NCBI GenBank assembly: GCA_907165275.2
Contig: OU015652.1
Location: 8,757,001-8,821,000 of the forward strand
Direction of reading: 5' to 3'
DNA from: Zygaena filipendulae
Taxonomy: Eukaryota; Arthropoda; Insecta; Lepidoptera; Zygaenidae
Length of the DNA stretch: 64,000 nucleotides
The notes below the pieces were generated by a model, which saw only the letters and a program-made list of their open reading frames with translations, did not search any database and was not told the DNA's origin. Each line of letters opens with the position of its first letter. The first letter of the stretch is position 1. The position numbers and the translations under genes are program-made. Below, in pieces: positions 44,059 to 54,905 of the stretch.

Positions 44059-44653
44059 AAGGGTCTTTCAATAGGGACGGGTCGATGTTGGCAGCCTGTG
44101 GCGGCCATGTTGTTTTAACGTCGTCTTTCTAACCTATATTTTTTTATTCAGTTAGTAATGCCAAATCACCATGGCAAGTTACACGGTTGAGCAACACGTC
44201 CAAATGTTAAAAATGTATTACCAAAATGAGTGTTCGTTAGTGCAAACGTTACGTGCATTGCGCCCATTTTACGGCAGACGAGGTGGTCCTTCAAAGTCGA
44301 CTCTCCAACGTTTGGTGGCCAAATTCGACTTATCACCTTTAGACTTTTTTTTGTGGGGTTTTCTTAAGTCGCAGGTCTATACCAATAAGCCACAATCGAC
44401 CGATGCCCTTAAAGTCAACATAGCTCAGGCTATCGCTGAAATTCAACCCGAACTATGCGGCAGAGTTGTTGAACATTGGACAACTCGAATTCGTGCCACC
44501 GTGAGAAGCCGCGGCGGACATTTAAACGATGTGATTTTCCACACATAATGGCATATATAGCTCTTTCAAATAAAAAAAAAAAATCGTTAAAATCTCACAC
44601 ACGGCCTTTTTTATTTCATGTCAAAATCGACCCGTCCTTATTGAAAGACCCTT
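44059..44653 (+). mobile_element. Internally deleted mariner-like element
   Basis: AAGGGTCTTTCAATAGGGAC at the left and its inverted partner ending at 44653 give a TIR of about 28 bp with one mismatch near the tip. TA dinucleotides flank both ends (44057-44058, 44654-44655), as expected for Tc1/mariner insertion. The 595-bp length is about half a full mariner. Confidence 0.85.
44171..44548 (+). CDS. 125-residue mariner transposase deletion product
   Basis: An intact ORF starting in ACCATGG. Residues 1-52 are the N-terminal helix-turn-helix region of a mariner transposase (YTVEQHVQMLKMYYQNE through STLQRLVAKF). At about residue 53 it jumps in frame to the C-terminal end of the catalytic domain (LSPLDFFLWGFLKSQVY) and on to VRSRGGHLNDVIFHT. 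The second DNA-binding motif and the first two catalytic aspartates are gone, so it cannot catalyse transposition. It could still bind its own TIRs; repressor-like action is inference by analogy with deletion products of other DNA transposons. It is not a host gene, although the in-frame junction is notable. Confidence 0.8.
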   Translation: MASYTVEQHVQMLKMYYQNECSLVQTLRALRPFYGRRGGPSKSTLQRLVAKFDLSPLDFFLWGFLKSQVYTNKPQSTDALKVNIAQAIAEIQPELCGRVVEHWTTRIRATVRSRGGHLNDVIFHT

Positions 44654-44699
44654 TATATAATAATGTGGGATATATAATATACTACAGACCTATCTGAGT

Positions 44700-46060
44700 A
44701 ATAACCGAACTATCGTCCAGATAGCACTAAGAGAAATACCTACTCGTAAAATATACATATCTAGTTAAGTATAAGTAACTACTGGTAACTTTGTTTGTTA
44801 ATTGATGTCACGTAAAGTACAGGCCCACCTTAAGCAGATTTGTTGACCGCACACAATGAGAAACCAAGTACCAAGAGGTCGTGGCTTTGGTCGCGTGTTT
44901 ATTGTCTTCATGCCCCCGAGGAATTGTTTGGGACAACGGTATAGTTATAAAGACTGTTAATCCGAGCCTTTTTATTCATATAGACATACCTACTTACGCA
45001 ATATTTGATCCAGTGCCTTTTACTTTTAGAATTGATCTATAAAGCTTTAAATTCTATTTGAACGTCAAATTGAGCAGGGTTGAATGGTTTTCTTTTACAT
45101 TTATGTTATCTGCTGTATTTAGATAAGGGTTTTTGCGGTTCACTGAGAAGGGGCGGGTAAAAGGAGTCACCGACAAAACTTGAAGTACCTACCTAATAGA
45201 GAAGCATAATATACTCGTACTGCATGAATTGAATTGAATTGAAAGAACTTTATTTGACACAACACATGGATAGTTACAACATACATAAATCTTTAAAATA
45301 AAAAGCATGAAGGGACTGCTTCCCAACCGCCAAAAGATCAGAACTGTACCGGGAGATCGCTTTCGATCGTTAAATTTATTTCAATTTCATATAATATCTT
45401 AATCTACAATAATATATAGGTACACATATAAAAATCTGTGTAACAAGCAAGTAGAAGTGTTTTCTTTTTATTTCACACAAACTTATAAAGTGCTTTTTCT
45501 CGAATCAAGCTTTTTCAGAGTTTCAACTTCTGTAAAAAAAAACTGTGCTAGTTTTTGAATATTTTTTCAATCCTTATCAATTGACTATTCTACATAGATA
45601 CCGAATCTAGTCTCAACTCAATACCCCACTACTCACTATAGGTACTAACTACTGATATCTTTTTACGTGGACGCCCACAATTGATCTTTATTCATTTAAG
45701 CTAAGGCCACACTACTTTTTTTGGAGCCTTAGGGGTTCAAGCGTGTTTTAGGGATGTTTAGTTAAGAAGTATGCATAACAACATGATGGGTCTGCGTCTC
45801 CTAGTTTTCGAGGTATACCTACCTAAATTTCGAATATTTGACTACGAGATCACATAGACGTCATGAAAACAATAAGTAAATAATAATTAAAGTAAAATAA
45901 CTCAAATACCAACTCTTTATTAAATAGTGGTTGATTTAGGGTTTATTTTTCTTGGATTAACGATATCATTTAAAAAGAACGCAATGATCAATCGTCGACA
46001 TGAACGTCCCCGTTTAGCCGTCTACGAATAGGGATGTTGACTACATTTGAAAATCAAAAT
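44700..46060. other. Unassigned, with a short dispersed repeat
   Basis: 45226-45300 (GAATTGAATTGAATTGAAAG, ACTTTATTTGACACAAC) resembles the end of a common insect repeat. The rest shows no gene. Confidence 0.4.
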
Positions 46061-46065
46061 TCTAA

Positions 46066-46326
46066 TTAGTCCGTCAGTTAGAAAATAAAAAACAATAGAC
46101 ACGTATTTTTTGCTTTTTTAAATAAATTAAAATATACAGAAATAAAGCGCATTAAAGTTTAGGATGAGGAGGTCGTGACGTCACTAACCGCAAAACCGCC
46201 ATACAAACTGTCAGAATAGTGACGTCACGCGAAATTTCAACTCAATATATCGCCGTTATTTTTTGATTACGTAAAAAAAGAAAAAATACGTGTCCAATAT
46301 TTTTTAATAATCTACAAGACGGACTA
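46066..46326. mobile_element. MITE with TTAGTCCGTC termini, copy 2
   Basis: TTAGTCCGTC at the left is inverted as GACGGACTAAA at the right. The subterminal ACACGTATTTTTT is mirrored by AAAAAATACGTGTCC. The interior contains GTGACGTCAC twice in variant form (about 46176 and 46220). Confidence 0.75.
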
Positions 46327-46423
46327 AAAAATAAAAATTAGTTAACATGGCCATTGAACTAGTCGACTAGTAATGGTGAACCGTCCATCGTTGATTATAC
46401 GTAGACGGTTGATTTTATTACTA

Positions 46424-46625
46424 CATTAGCTGTGCCCCGCGGTTTCACCCGCGGTAATTTCGGAGTTCCCGCTCGAATTCCGGGATAAAAAGTACCCAAT
46501 GTCCTTTTCTGTACCCCTGACAACGTGCATGCCAAATTACATCCAAATCCGTTCAGCCGTTTTTGCGTGATTGAGTAACAAACATCCAAACATCTAAACA
46601 TCCAAATATCCACACTTTCACAACG
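46424..46625 (-). repeat. SINE-like copy, reverse, near full length
   Basis: TAGCTGTGCCCCGCGG, CCGCGGTAATTTCGGAGTTC, TACCCCTGACAACGTGCATG, GTTTTTGCGTGATTGAGTAA and repeated ACATCCAAACATC words. Confidence 0.85.
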
Positions 46626-46626
46626 T

Positions 46627-47375
46627 TGATACTTATTATCAATAATTTTCAGTTTCCATATTTTTACTTTGTATACCTATAATTCCGTGCCTATGCCTAA
46701 TAGTCTAAAACTTGATATATGGCTTCAAATATCAAGTTTCTAGGTCATTTAAAAGTAGGTTAGGTTTTTGATCTATAGTCAGTCAGTCAGTCACAAAAAT
46801 GCCGGTATCAAAGACATTATACTAATGTTTTTGGCCGGTATTTAACAGTTATTATATGTCGATAAATGTATGGGCTACATTTATGTAATTGGGATTCTAG
46901 ACAAGCTGAAGGGCTTTAATAAATGTATCAAATTTTATGGATGTAGGTACCTTGGTTAAATAGGTTTCGAGTTGTGAAGGGGTCAAAAGTAGCACGAAAT
47001 GGTTCGTGTTATATTACACACGGCTGGCACGGCTGTTGCGTCGCTAGTTCTTTTTTCTTTGAACTTGACTGGACACGGTACCGATTTGATCCTTTAGGCG
47101 GTCAGTGATGATTTTGTAAAAGACGACTTCACTCTGTCCCGACCTATAGTGGTATTTAGAAGCCATATGATACAGTTCCGTCTGGTAAAAGCGGGCCACG
47201 TTTATTATTCCACTCACTGAATGAGTTCGCCCAAAGTCGAGATCAAGCTGACTCGCTTTCTCGAATTTTGAAACAGTTTTATCACAATCTGCTTTAAAGA
47301 TGCTTTATTATATTTTATTATAGATCCAAATAAATGGTGTTCGCAGTAGTTAAATTATCATTTTTGCAGGTAATC
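46627..47375. other. Unassigned intergenic sequence
   Basis: A short GTCA repeat (GTCAGTCAGTCAGTCA near 46780). No supported gene. Confidence 0.4.
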
Positions 47376-47560
47376 CTAAACTAATATTATAAATGCGGAA
47401 GTTTATGTTTGTTTTGCCACAGTTCCATAACAGCTGGATCGAATTTTCATGTTAGCTAAGTAGGTACCTACCTATATGCATAATTTAGAATAGGAAAATA
47501 CGTCCATGCCTCAACTATTTGACATTACGGCTGTTCTCGAAGGAATTACGACGCGGCCCG
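47376..47560 (+). repeat. Diverged SINE-like head
   Basis: CTAAACTAATATTATAAATGCGG and GTTTGTTTTGCCACAGTTCC. The body decays after TTTCATGTTAGC and the tail is missing. Confidence 0.5.
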
Positions 47561-48180
47561 GGTGTGACCGGTTAGCATAACAGCTTTGTTAAGTGTTAAC
47601 AGCTAAATAAAAACAGTCATTAGGTGGGTGCACACTAAATATAACGTGGTAGATGTTCTATTCTGATGTTGAGATTTTTTATGAATAATTAATATATAAA
47701 CGACGCGACGAGTTAAATGCGAGTTAAATCAGAATAACTTATGGTGATTTTTGGGAAGAGTTAAGGTCGCATGTTTATGAGTTTTCGAGAGCTTATTGAC
47801 TGCAAAAAGTTTTTCCCCAAGTTTCCAAAGTGATTTTCTGTGTATACGTAAATAACCAAAAAGTAAGTCAAGTAGAGTGGAAGACTTCGAATCAAATTGT
47901 GAGCGACGTGACGCCACACCTCCACATTTAGTTAGTAAGTAGTGAGATAGATAGGTACCCATCATTTCTAAATACGAGCATTTGGTGCGGTGTTTACTGA
48001 CAGCACCCTAATTGACTGCGTAAAGCGACCTGCGCTCGATGATTTGATTTTGAAATATCCACGATTTCCATGATATCGGGATCACACTAAATTTTCTAAT
48101 TGTATTATTAATTATATTGTTCACACTACTTAAACAAGTTAGGTATCAGAGTAAATAGCTGTGGAAATAGTTAAAATAAA
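47561..48180. other. Unassigned intergenic sequence
   Basis: Nothing supported. Confidence 0.4.
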
Positions 48181-48790
48181 TCTTTTTCATTACTCATACT
48201 CGGAAAGTAGGTCTGAAGTTGCCTGAGAAGCGGTTGAAAGTAACCCTTTTCAGCCCTAGGGAGAATCGCTTTCAACTGACTACTGTCAAATTATTAAAAA
48301 AAAACTAGGTCTATTTTCACATTTCTATTGAACCATGTTTCAACTTTCTATACAGCCAGCGCGATGTAAAATTGAAATAACGTAAAGTTTAAGTAAGTAT
48401 TAATTAAAATAAAATTCACTCACTTTTTCTTAAGCTAATTCCTATTTATATTTTTTTATTTTCTTTAATTAATACTTAATAATTAAAGAAAATATTTTTT
48501 TTACGTCGCTACAATGTAAATAAAAAATACTGGCTGAATAGCTAGCCGGCCAAAGAAAAAGAAATAGGTGGGAAAGTGTCAAGCGACTATCCGATCTTCA
48601 CTCATTTTTTCTTTAGCTAATTCCTATTTTTATTTTGACTTTCCTTGCATTCGTAATGAAAAGCACAGTGTTATCCTCGGGAGAAAGACTTATTTAGTCC
48701 CGAGACGGGGTTTGGCGCCCGAGCGTAGCGAGGGCGCCAATAGATCGAATCAAATCGAATAGATACTTTCACCCCTAGGATAACAATGTA
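48181..48790. repeat. Interspersed repeat with GGCGCC hairpin
   Basis: 48185-48285 duplicates 29161-29272. CACTCA...TTTAGCTAATTCCTATTT occurs twice (48415, 48600) and also at 29370. Near 48710-48738 TTGGCGCCC and GGGCGCCAA form a 9-bp stem around GAGCGTAGCGA. GTGTTATCCTCGGGAGAAAG and CTTTCACCCCTAGGATAACA flank this as imperfect inverted ends. Confidence 0.6.
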
Positions 48791-49611
48791 CTATTTCTGT
48801 ATATAAACTTTTATTTTATATTTTAAGTTTTGGTATGTATTTGTATATCTATGTATTTTTTAATGTATATTATTTATTATTTTATATTATTTATGTATGT
48901 GTATATAGGGTTATGTTGTAATTATTTACGTATTTATCGCAACACAACCGTAGTCGCGCATTTACTACGTTAATCAGTTGGGAATACGTTGTTGACACAT
49001 ACCTATAAAATTCATGTTACCTACTCATATTTTTGTAAACCTTTTCCTTTTGTATGTGTTGTTTGTATTCGTTAAAGTAGGTACCTAAATAAAAAAAAAA
49101 TGTTCGGACTTTTGCGTGCTAGCCGATTTGAAAATAAATTTCCTGTACCTACCTATTTAAAATATCGTCTCGTGAATTTGTTCTGCTACCAACGAGATCT
49201 CAGGATCTGTTGATATGATACTTTTTCAAATATTAGGTATAGGCACTCCTATTACAATTTGGCTATTTTTTATACTAACTCGTGCATTTATTCTTGTAAA
49301 CCAACATTTGGTGAGGAAGAACTGACGATGAAAGCTTATTCTAATACGTTTTAACTTAAAGCGATTAGATTTTATTGGTGCTACGAGCTTAAAGCTTTGT
49401 ACAGAAAACCCGAGCGAGTTTTATACAAAACGAAAGCACTTTTAGAACTCCATTTTTATCAACACTTGCAACTTGCTTGTTTGCAACGTGAGCAAAGTAG
49501 GTAGGTACCTAACGGTCAACAACTTAGGTACATACTTCTTTATAAGAAGTCTATCGATCGTACTCAGAGTCGACTTTAATGATTACTTAGTTAAGTATAG
49601 ATTTTTAAAAC
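48791..49611. other. Unassigned AT-rich sequence
   Basis: Nothing supported. Confidence 0.4.
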
Positions 49612-49740
49612 ACAACCGCCGCAATCAGAGACGTTCAGTAAATTAATGTTAATTAGCATTTAATGAGATATAACTTAATTAGTTAAATGCCAATTAACAT
49701 TAATTTATTAAACTTGTATGATTGCGGCAGTTATATTTTA
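49612..49740. repeat. Long imperfect hairpin / MITE-like palindrome
   Basis: CCGCCGCAATCA and TTAATGTTAATTAGCATTTAA at the left are mirrored by TTAAATGCCAATTAACATTAA and TGATTGCGGCAG at the right. A further GTGCGGCGGTTAG lies at about 49777. Confidence 0.65.
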
Positions 49741-49795
49741 AAAATGTATACTTAATTAAATAACCATTAAAAGAGTGCGGCGGTTAGATTACAAA

Positions 49796-50265
49796 ATTAA
49801 TATTGTGCCACGCCAAGTATTATATAATATATAATACAAAACAATATATAATATATATTATAATATAAATACTTATACATATAACATACATATTTCGAGT
49901 TTAGAAATTTTTAATCTCTCGAAATCGTCATTTAAAACTGGCTTGAATCAATGGCTTGAATGATATTTTGGGAAACCAAAATTAACATACATAAACCCAC
50001 GAAAACATACACGCGCCCCCACACACGCACACACACACAGTCACAGAGACACACACAGGCAATATGCATGCATATAAGTAATAATAATATGGTGTTGTAT
50101 AATTGTATAAAAGTGATGCTGCTTAGATTGCTTTGTATTTTGTTTCGGTGTCAGCACGTCATTGTAGTGGTTTTTTTGTGTCTTATTAGTTTACAAAATG
50201 TTAATCCGCAATTGGCAGTAAGTGGTGTATAAAAGTACTGTTAATTAGTGTTTTAAGTGCTGTGG
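49796..50265. other. TA-rich and CA-repeat sequence
   Basis: A TATATAAT-rich stretch at 49820-49870 and a (CA)n-rich stretch with ACACACACACAG at about 50010-50060. The 90-codon frame over the CA repeat is not a gene. Confidence 0.5.
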
Positions 50266-50422
50266 ATTAAAGTAAATATATAATATTGAACACGTATTTT
50301 TTCATTTTTTACGTAATCAAAAAATAACGGAGATACATAAGTCGAAATGTCCCGTGTGGTCACGCCGTGCTACAGTTTATAGGACGTGCCCAATATTTTT
50401 TACTAATCTACAAGACGGATTA
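50266..50422. mobile_element. MITE with GACGGA terminus, copy 3 (left end eroded)
   Basis: TTGAACACGTATTTTTTC, TTTACGTAATCAAAAAATAACGG, GTCGAAATGTC and the right end TCTACAAGACGGATT match the copies at 30659 and 46066. Confidence 0.65.
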
Positions 50423-50818
50423 AGTAGAATTTTGATTTTTGTACCCCAGAAACAAGCCTATTATGTCAACTGTTTTAAACCAAAGGGTTCGAGGAAGTAC
50501 CTATCTCGTAGAATTTAATTTTCAAACGTTTCTCTCAAATTACAAAATTAAATTAGGAGCGAGACAAGACGCAGCAAAAGATTAAATGGATTTGTCTAAG
50601 AGTGAAGTCTGTTTAACAAAGGGATCATTTATTATGTGGGCAGGTGGAGGGGTCCATGGCAAAGCAGAAGAAAGATTATGCAAATGCGCGCAAATGCTTT
50701 ATGTCTTGTTCTGAAATCACTATTCTGGGTTTATAACAATTTTTAAATAATATGTATGGGAACCACAACAAGTAGTTGTTTTATACCTACCTACTATAAC
50801 TATACATACACATATTTA
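50423..50818. other. Unassigned intergenic sequence
   Basis: Nothing supported. Confidence 0.4.
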
Positions 50819-50955
50819 TACTAGCTGTCAAGTTCCCGTGGGAATTCCGGTATAAAACGTACCCAATGTCCTTCTTAGTGCCCCTGACAACATGTAGAGT
50901 AGTTAAGGCGTGAAGCGTGTCGACAAATAAACTCACATTCGCATTTATAATAGTA
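50819..50955 (-). repeat. SINE-like copy, reverse, internally deleted
   Basis: CTAGCTGTCAAGTTCCCGTGG lacks the CCGCGG portion of the tail. The body has CCCCTGACAACATGTAG and ends CATTCGCATTTATAATAG. Confidence 0.7.
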
Positions 50956-51390
50956 GAATATCTGGGTCACCGAGCTTCGGTCGTTGTGTATAGAGCCGTC
51001 TGTTCTTACGTAGAAAAACAAATACTCATTTTTCATTGCCTGAAAACAAGGATAAAACGACGTTTTCTAAAATGAAACCTAGCTATATCGATTAATCGCC
51101 CCCGAAACCCCGTGCATACCAAATTTCATGAAAATCGTTGAAGCCGGTTCCGAGATTCAGATGATATATAGCTTTACCCCGCGCTTTCATACGCGGTGAT
51201 TTCGGAGTTCCCGCGGAGGTTGCGGGAAAAAAGTACTCTATGTCTTTTAAGTTGGACCATAGTATCATCCCACAGTCTCACACTAAATTTACATACACCA
51301 CAAAATACACCACACTGAGTAATATATATTTATTTCTACAGAAAAACCTTAGGATCTATTTATTGACCGTGGGACAACTATTGTCTTTTT

Positions 51391-54351
51391 ATGGATAATA
51401 ATATAACAAATAATTTGAATGAGATAGACAGTTCTGTGATTGCCGGCGCCATACAATGTGATATAGAGGATTTGCCTAAATATATTAGACTTACAGAGCA
51501 TGACCTCACTGTTGCTTCTCAAAATATAAGGAGTATTTATGGTAACATTGATGATCTACAATTGAATCTTACTAGCCTCAACTTTGATGTAGACATATTA
51601 GTACTTACTGAATGTCGTCTAAACCCTGATAAACCTGTTCCTAGATTAGACTCGTATACATCCTTTGCAACTACTCACCACCTTAATCAGAATGATGGGG
51701 TGGTGATATTTATTAAGAACTGTATTGATGCTAATGTGAAGGAAATTGAATTAACTCATGCATCTAGCCTGATGGTCGAACTTAAAAATAGCATTATCCT
51801 AGGCATCTATCGCTCTCCATCAAATACTAATGCAGATATGTTTATTGAATCGTTAAGTGAATACTTGCAGCAAATTAAAACAAATAAAAACATTATCCTA
51901 ACTGGTGATATTAATATAAATTTAATTTCTAGAGAATCAGAAAGGTCCATCGAGCATAGTAATAGATCCCGTTATCTTAACATGTTAGCATTGCATGGAT
52001 TACTAACGGGGCACTCATTTCCAACTAGAGAATGTAATTGTCTTGATCATTTTATGTTAAAATTAAATAAAATAAACGTGTCTGCAAATATAGCTATCTT
52101 AAATACTACTGTTACAGATCATCGCATGATACTATTAGCTTTAAATAACTTAAAGGTTAAAAATAAATATAATAAGACTAAAATTATCACAGATCTTAAT
52201 ATGGCGCTTGACAGCTTAGCTAAAAAAAACCTTTCTGAAGTCTTACTCAGTAGCAATCCAAACTTTGTAATTGAACAACTTACTAATAAAATTATGGAAT
52301 CCCTTCAGGAAAACACTAAACAGGTTTCAATACCTAAAAATAAACGTATCATTAAGCCATGGATAACTCCTGGTATCCTAAGGTGTATAAAAAACCGAAA
52401 TAAAATGCAAAGTAACTTAAGATCTGATCCTCATAATGAAACTTTAAAAATTACATTCAAGAGGTACCGTAACTATTGTAATAACCTAATTAAGAAGCTA
52501 AAGCGTAACTATGATAGAGAAAACCTTGCTAAATCTACAAAAAATCCTAAATCTCTGTGGAAAAGTATCAAAAATATTACTAATATAGCACAAACTAAAA
52601 CTGACAATATAAAACTACTTAGTTCCAAGGCGTCTCCTGATGAATCAATTAATTATGTTAATCATTTCTTTACAAACATTGGAAAAAATCTTGCAGAGGA
52701 GATTCTCACAGCTACCAGCTCCAGGCAATCTAAGTCTTTGAAGGTCGATCCTCCCTCTGTATGTTCATCTTTTGTTTTGTTGGACACCTTTCCAGATGAG
52801 ATACACAATGTACTTATGTCTCTGAAATCTGATAGTGCTCCAGGCTGGGATAACATACCAACTAATTTCCTCAAGCTTGCCAAAGCAGAAGTCATTCCTG
52901 TCATTTGTCATCTTGCTAATTTGTGTTTCAGTCAGGGAGTCTTTCCGTCACATTTGAAGCATGCTATTATAACCCCTGTGCACAAGGGCGGAGACCAAAG
53001 CGATGTAAACAACTACAGACCGATTTCTGTGTTACCTGCTATATCAAAGATCTTGGAAAAACTGGTTAATAATAGACTAACAAAATACCTCGATAATTTT
53101 AATGTACTCTCTAAAACTCAATATGGCTTCAGACAGAAAAAATCAGCGGAAGACGCTGTTGCATCTTTAACTTCTTTTATAGTTGAACAACTAGACGCCA
53201 AAAATAAATGCTTAACCGTTTTCCTAGATCTAAAAAAAGCATTTGATACTGTTTCTGTTTCCATCCTGTTGCAAAAACTAGAGCGTATTGGTATTCGTGG
53301 CACACCTTTACAACTTTTCAAAGACTATCTTAATAATCGAATGCAAAGTGTTAAAATTGGAAAATATATTAGTTCAGACTCAAATATAACATATGGTGTT
53401 CCGCAGGGTAGCGTCCTGGGGCCAACCTTGTTCTTAGTGTATATTAATGATTTGTGTAATCTGAAGTTAACCAATGGGCAAGTTTATTCCTACGCTGATG
53501 ATACGGCTTTGGTTTTCTCTGGTGCTTCGTGGGAGATTGTTCGAGAGGTTACAGAAAAAGGATTGGCTAGGGTTGCTGGTTGGCTGGAAGAGAATCTCCT
53601 CACACTAAATAATTCCAAGACTAAATATGTCTGCTTTTCCATCAGTAAAAGTACACAGCCGAGCAGCGAGTTCTGCATTAAGATACATAAGTGTTCCAAC
53701 GTTAAATCTGATACTTGCGCTTGTAACAGTATTGATAAAATTTCTTCAACTAAATACTTGGGAGTTATGATTGACCAACATCTCTCTTGGCACACTCATA
53801 TTGATCTGGTTGCTAATAGAGTTAGGAAGTTGATATGGGTATTCAAAATTTTGAGACACGTAGCTACGACAGAATTGATAAATAAAATATATATTGCCTT
53901 GGCGCAATCCATCATTGCCTACTGTATTCCAGTTTGGGGAGGGGCTTGTAAAACAAAAAATATGGATGTTGAAAGAGCACAGCGTTACTTACTAAAAGTC
54001 ATGTACAACAAGCCATACAGATATTCTACTGACTTGCTTTATTCTACATGTAGTCTTTTGTCGGTAAGAAAGCTTTACATCTTGCATACTGTTCTGAGAA
54101 CACATAAAAATTTAAAGTTTTATTCTACAAGTTTGAACAAAAGAAATAAAGCTGTTGCTCCATCACATTCCATTAAAACAACTTTTGCTAGTCGTCAGCT
54201 TAATAAGCAATCACCTCATTTATACAATAAAATAAATAAAATTTTGAATATTTACGCTATGAACTATAATGAATGTAAAAAAGCTTTAACTTGTTGGATT
54301 AAGAATCTCACCTACGAGGAAACTGAAGCTTTTATGCTTTTTATTCTGTAA
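51391..54351 (+). CDS. Endonuclease-reverse transcriptase of non-LTR element, intact
   Basis: An uninterrupted 986-residue ORF. The APE-type endonuclease occupies about residues 38-250, with N45 (SQNIRS), E74 (LTECRL), D173/N175 (TGDININ), D219 (CLDHF) and D243/H244 (VTDHRM), so the motif set is complete. The RT domain lies at about 465-770: SDSAPGWDNIP, VHKGGDQSDVNNYRPISVLP, FLDLKKAFDT, GVPQGSVLGP and the catalytic YADD at 701-704. A C-terminal region with clustered cysteines (CSNVKSDTCACNS near 770) and a conserved WGGA segment follows. No stop or frameshift was found, suggesting a recent insertion and a possibly functional enzyme for target-primed reverse transcription. ORF1 is absent, so mobility alone is uncertain. 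ATG 51391 was chosen as the first in-frame start (TTTATGG). Confidence 0.9.
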   Translation: MDNNITNNLNEIDSSVIAGAIQCDIEDLPKYIRLTEHDLTVASQNIRSIYGNIDDLQLNLTSLNFDVDILVLTECRLNPDKPVPRLDSYTSFATTHHLNQNDGVVIFIKNCIDANVKEIELTHASSLMVELKNSIILGIYRSPSNTNADMFIESLSEYLQQIKTNKNIILTGDININLISRESERSIEHSNRSRYLNMLALHGLLTGHSFPTRECNCLDHFMLKLNKINVSANIAILNTTVTDHRMILLALNNLKVKNKYNKTKIITDLNMALDSLAKKNLSEVLLSSNPNFVIEQLTNKIMESLQENTKQVSIPKNKRIIKPWITPGILRCIKNRNKMQSNLRSDPHNETLKITFKRYRNYCNNLIKKLKRNYDRENLAKSTKNPKSLWKSIKNITNIAQTKTDNIKLLSSKASPDESINYVNHFFTNIGKNLAEEILTATSSRQSKSLKVDPPSVCSSFVLLDTFPDEIHNVLMSLKSDSAPGWDNIPTNFLKLAKAEVIPVICHLANLCFSQGVFPSHLKHAIITPVHKGGDQSDVNNYRPISVLPAISKILEKLVNNRLTKYLDNFNVLSKTQYGFRQKKSAEDAVASLTSFIVEQLDAKNKCLTVFLDLKKAFDTVSVSILLQKLERIGIRGTPLQLFKDYLNNRMQSVKIGKYISSDSNITYGVPQGSVLGPTLFLVYINDLCNLKLTNGQVYSYADDTALVFSGASWEIVREVTEKGLARVAGWLEENLLTLNNSKTKYVCFSISKSTQPSSEFCIKIHKCSNVKSDTCACNSIDKISSTKYLGVMIDQHLSWHTHIDLVANRVRKLIWVFKILRHVATTELINKIYIALAQSIIAYCIPVWGGACKTKNMDVERAQRYLLKVMYNKPYRYSTDLLYSTCSLLSVRKLYILHTVLRTHKNLKFYSTSLNKRNKAVAPSHSIKTTFASRQLNKQSPHLYNKINKILNIYAMNYNECKKALTCWIKNLTYEETEAFMLFIL

Positions 54352-54440
54352 CAGAGTACCTACTCATGTCTCATGTATGGTGTGACATATTATGTTTTGT
54401 TGCGTGGTGTATATTATAAATTAACTTATGTAATATAGGT

Positions 54441-54715
54441 ATGTGTGTATGTGCATATATATGTATATGTGTATATACACATATACGTATATGTATTTAC
54501 CCATCAATATTCACAAACATCCATCCAGTCACCCAAATACTTTCACTCTCACTCTCGCACAGGGACGCAATCATTCACTTTAGCTCACTCAACACGCACA
54601 CTCCCTCTTTCTCTCACGCATACACACGCACGCTCAAACACGACACACACACACACTTACACACACACACACACACACACATACAAATACACCCAAGCAA
54701 TCTTAGTTTTTAATT
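54441..54715 (+). repeat. TATATG-rich and (AC)n microsatellite in the LINE 3' UTR
   Basis: 54444-54495 is a palindromic ATATATGTATATGTG run. 54650-54683 is (AC)n. The overlapping 90-codon frames are low complexity and not genes. The segment lies between the stop codon and the (TTA)n tail. Confidence 0.6.
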
Positions 54716-54869
54716 ATTAGTTATTTTTGTTATTTGATCATTTCTCTTTCTTGGCTCGTTTAATATAATATTTGTTATGTAAGAGCGAGGTCTCCTGATA
54801 CAGGTACTTTTCTACTTAAAAGGAGACCTCAACCTTGTACTATTTACATGTAAGAAAGAAAGAAATAAA

Positions 54870-54905
<36 letters not shown>

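Larger units (their letters stand above)
51261..54903 (+). mobile_element. Non-LTR retrotransposon, CR1/Daphne-like
   Basis: About 3.64 kb. It begins after a 130-bp untranslated start, has one long ORF, and ends in AATAAATATTTATTATT followed by (TTA)n (54872-54902). The empty site can be read from the split SINE. The target duplication is at most about 2 bp and cannot be resolved. Clade is tentative (Jockey superfamily, judged from RT and ATT tail). No ORF1 is present. Confidence 0.85.

Noticed and set aside
54441..54720. Two overlapping frames of about 90 codons rich in histidine and threonine
   Set aside because: They arise from the TATG and AC microsatellites in the LINE 3' region.
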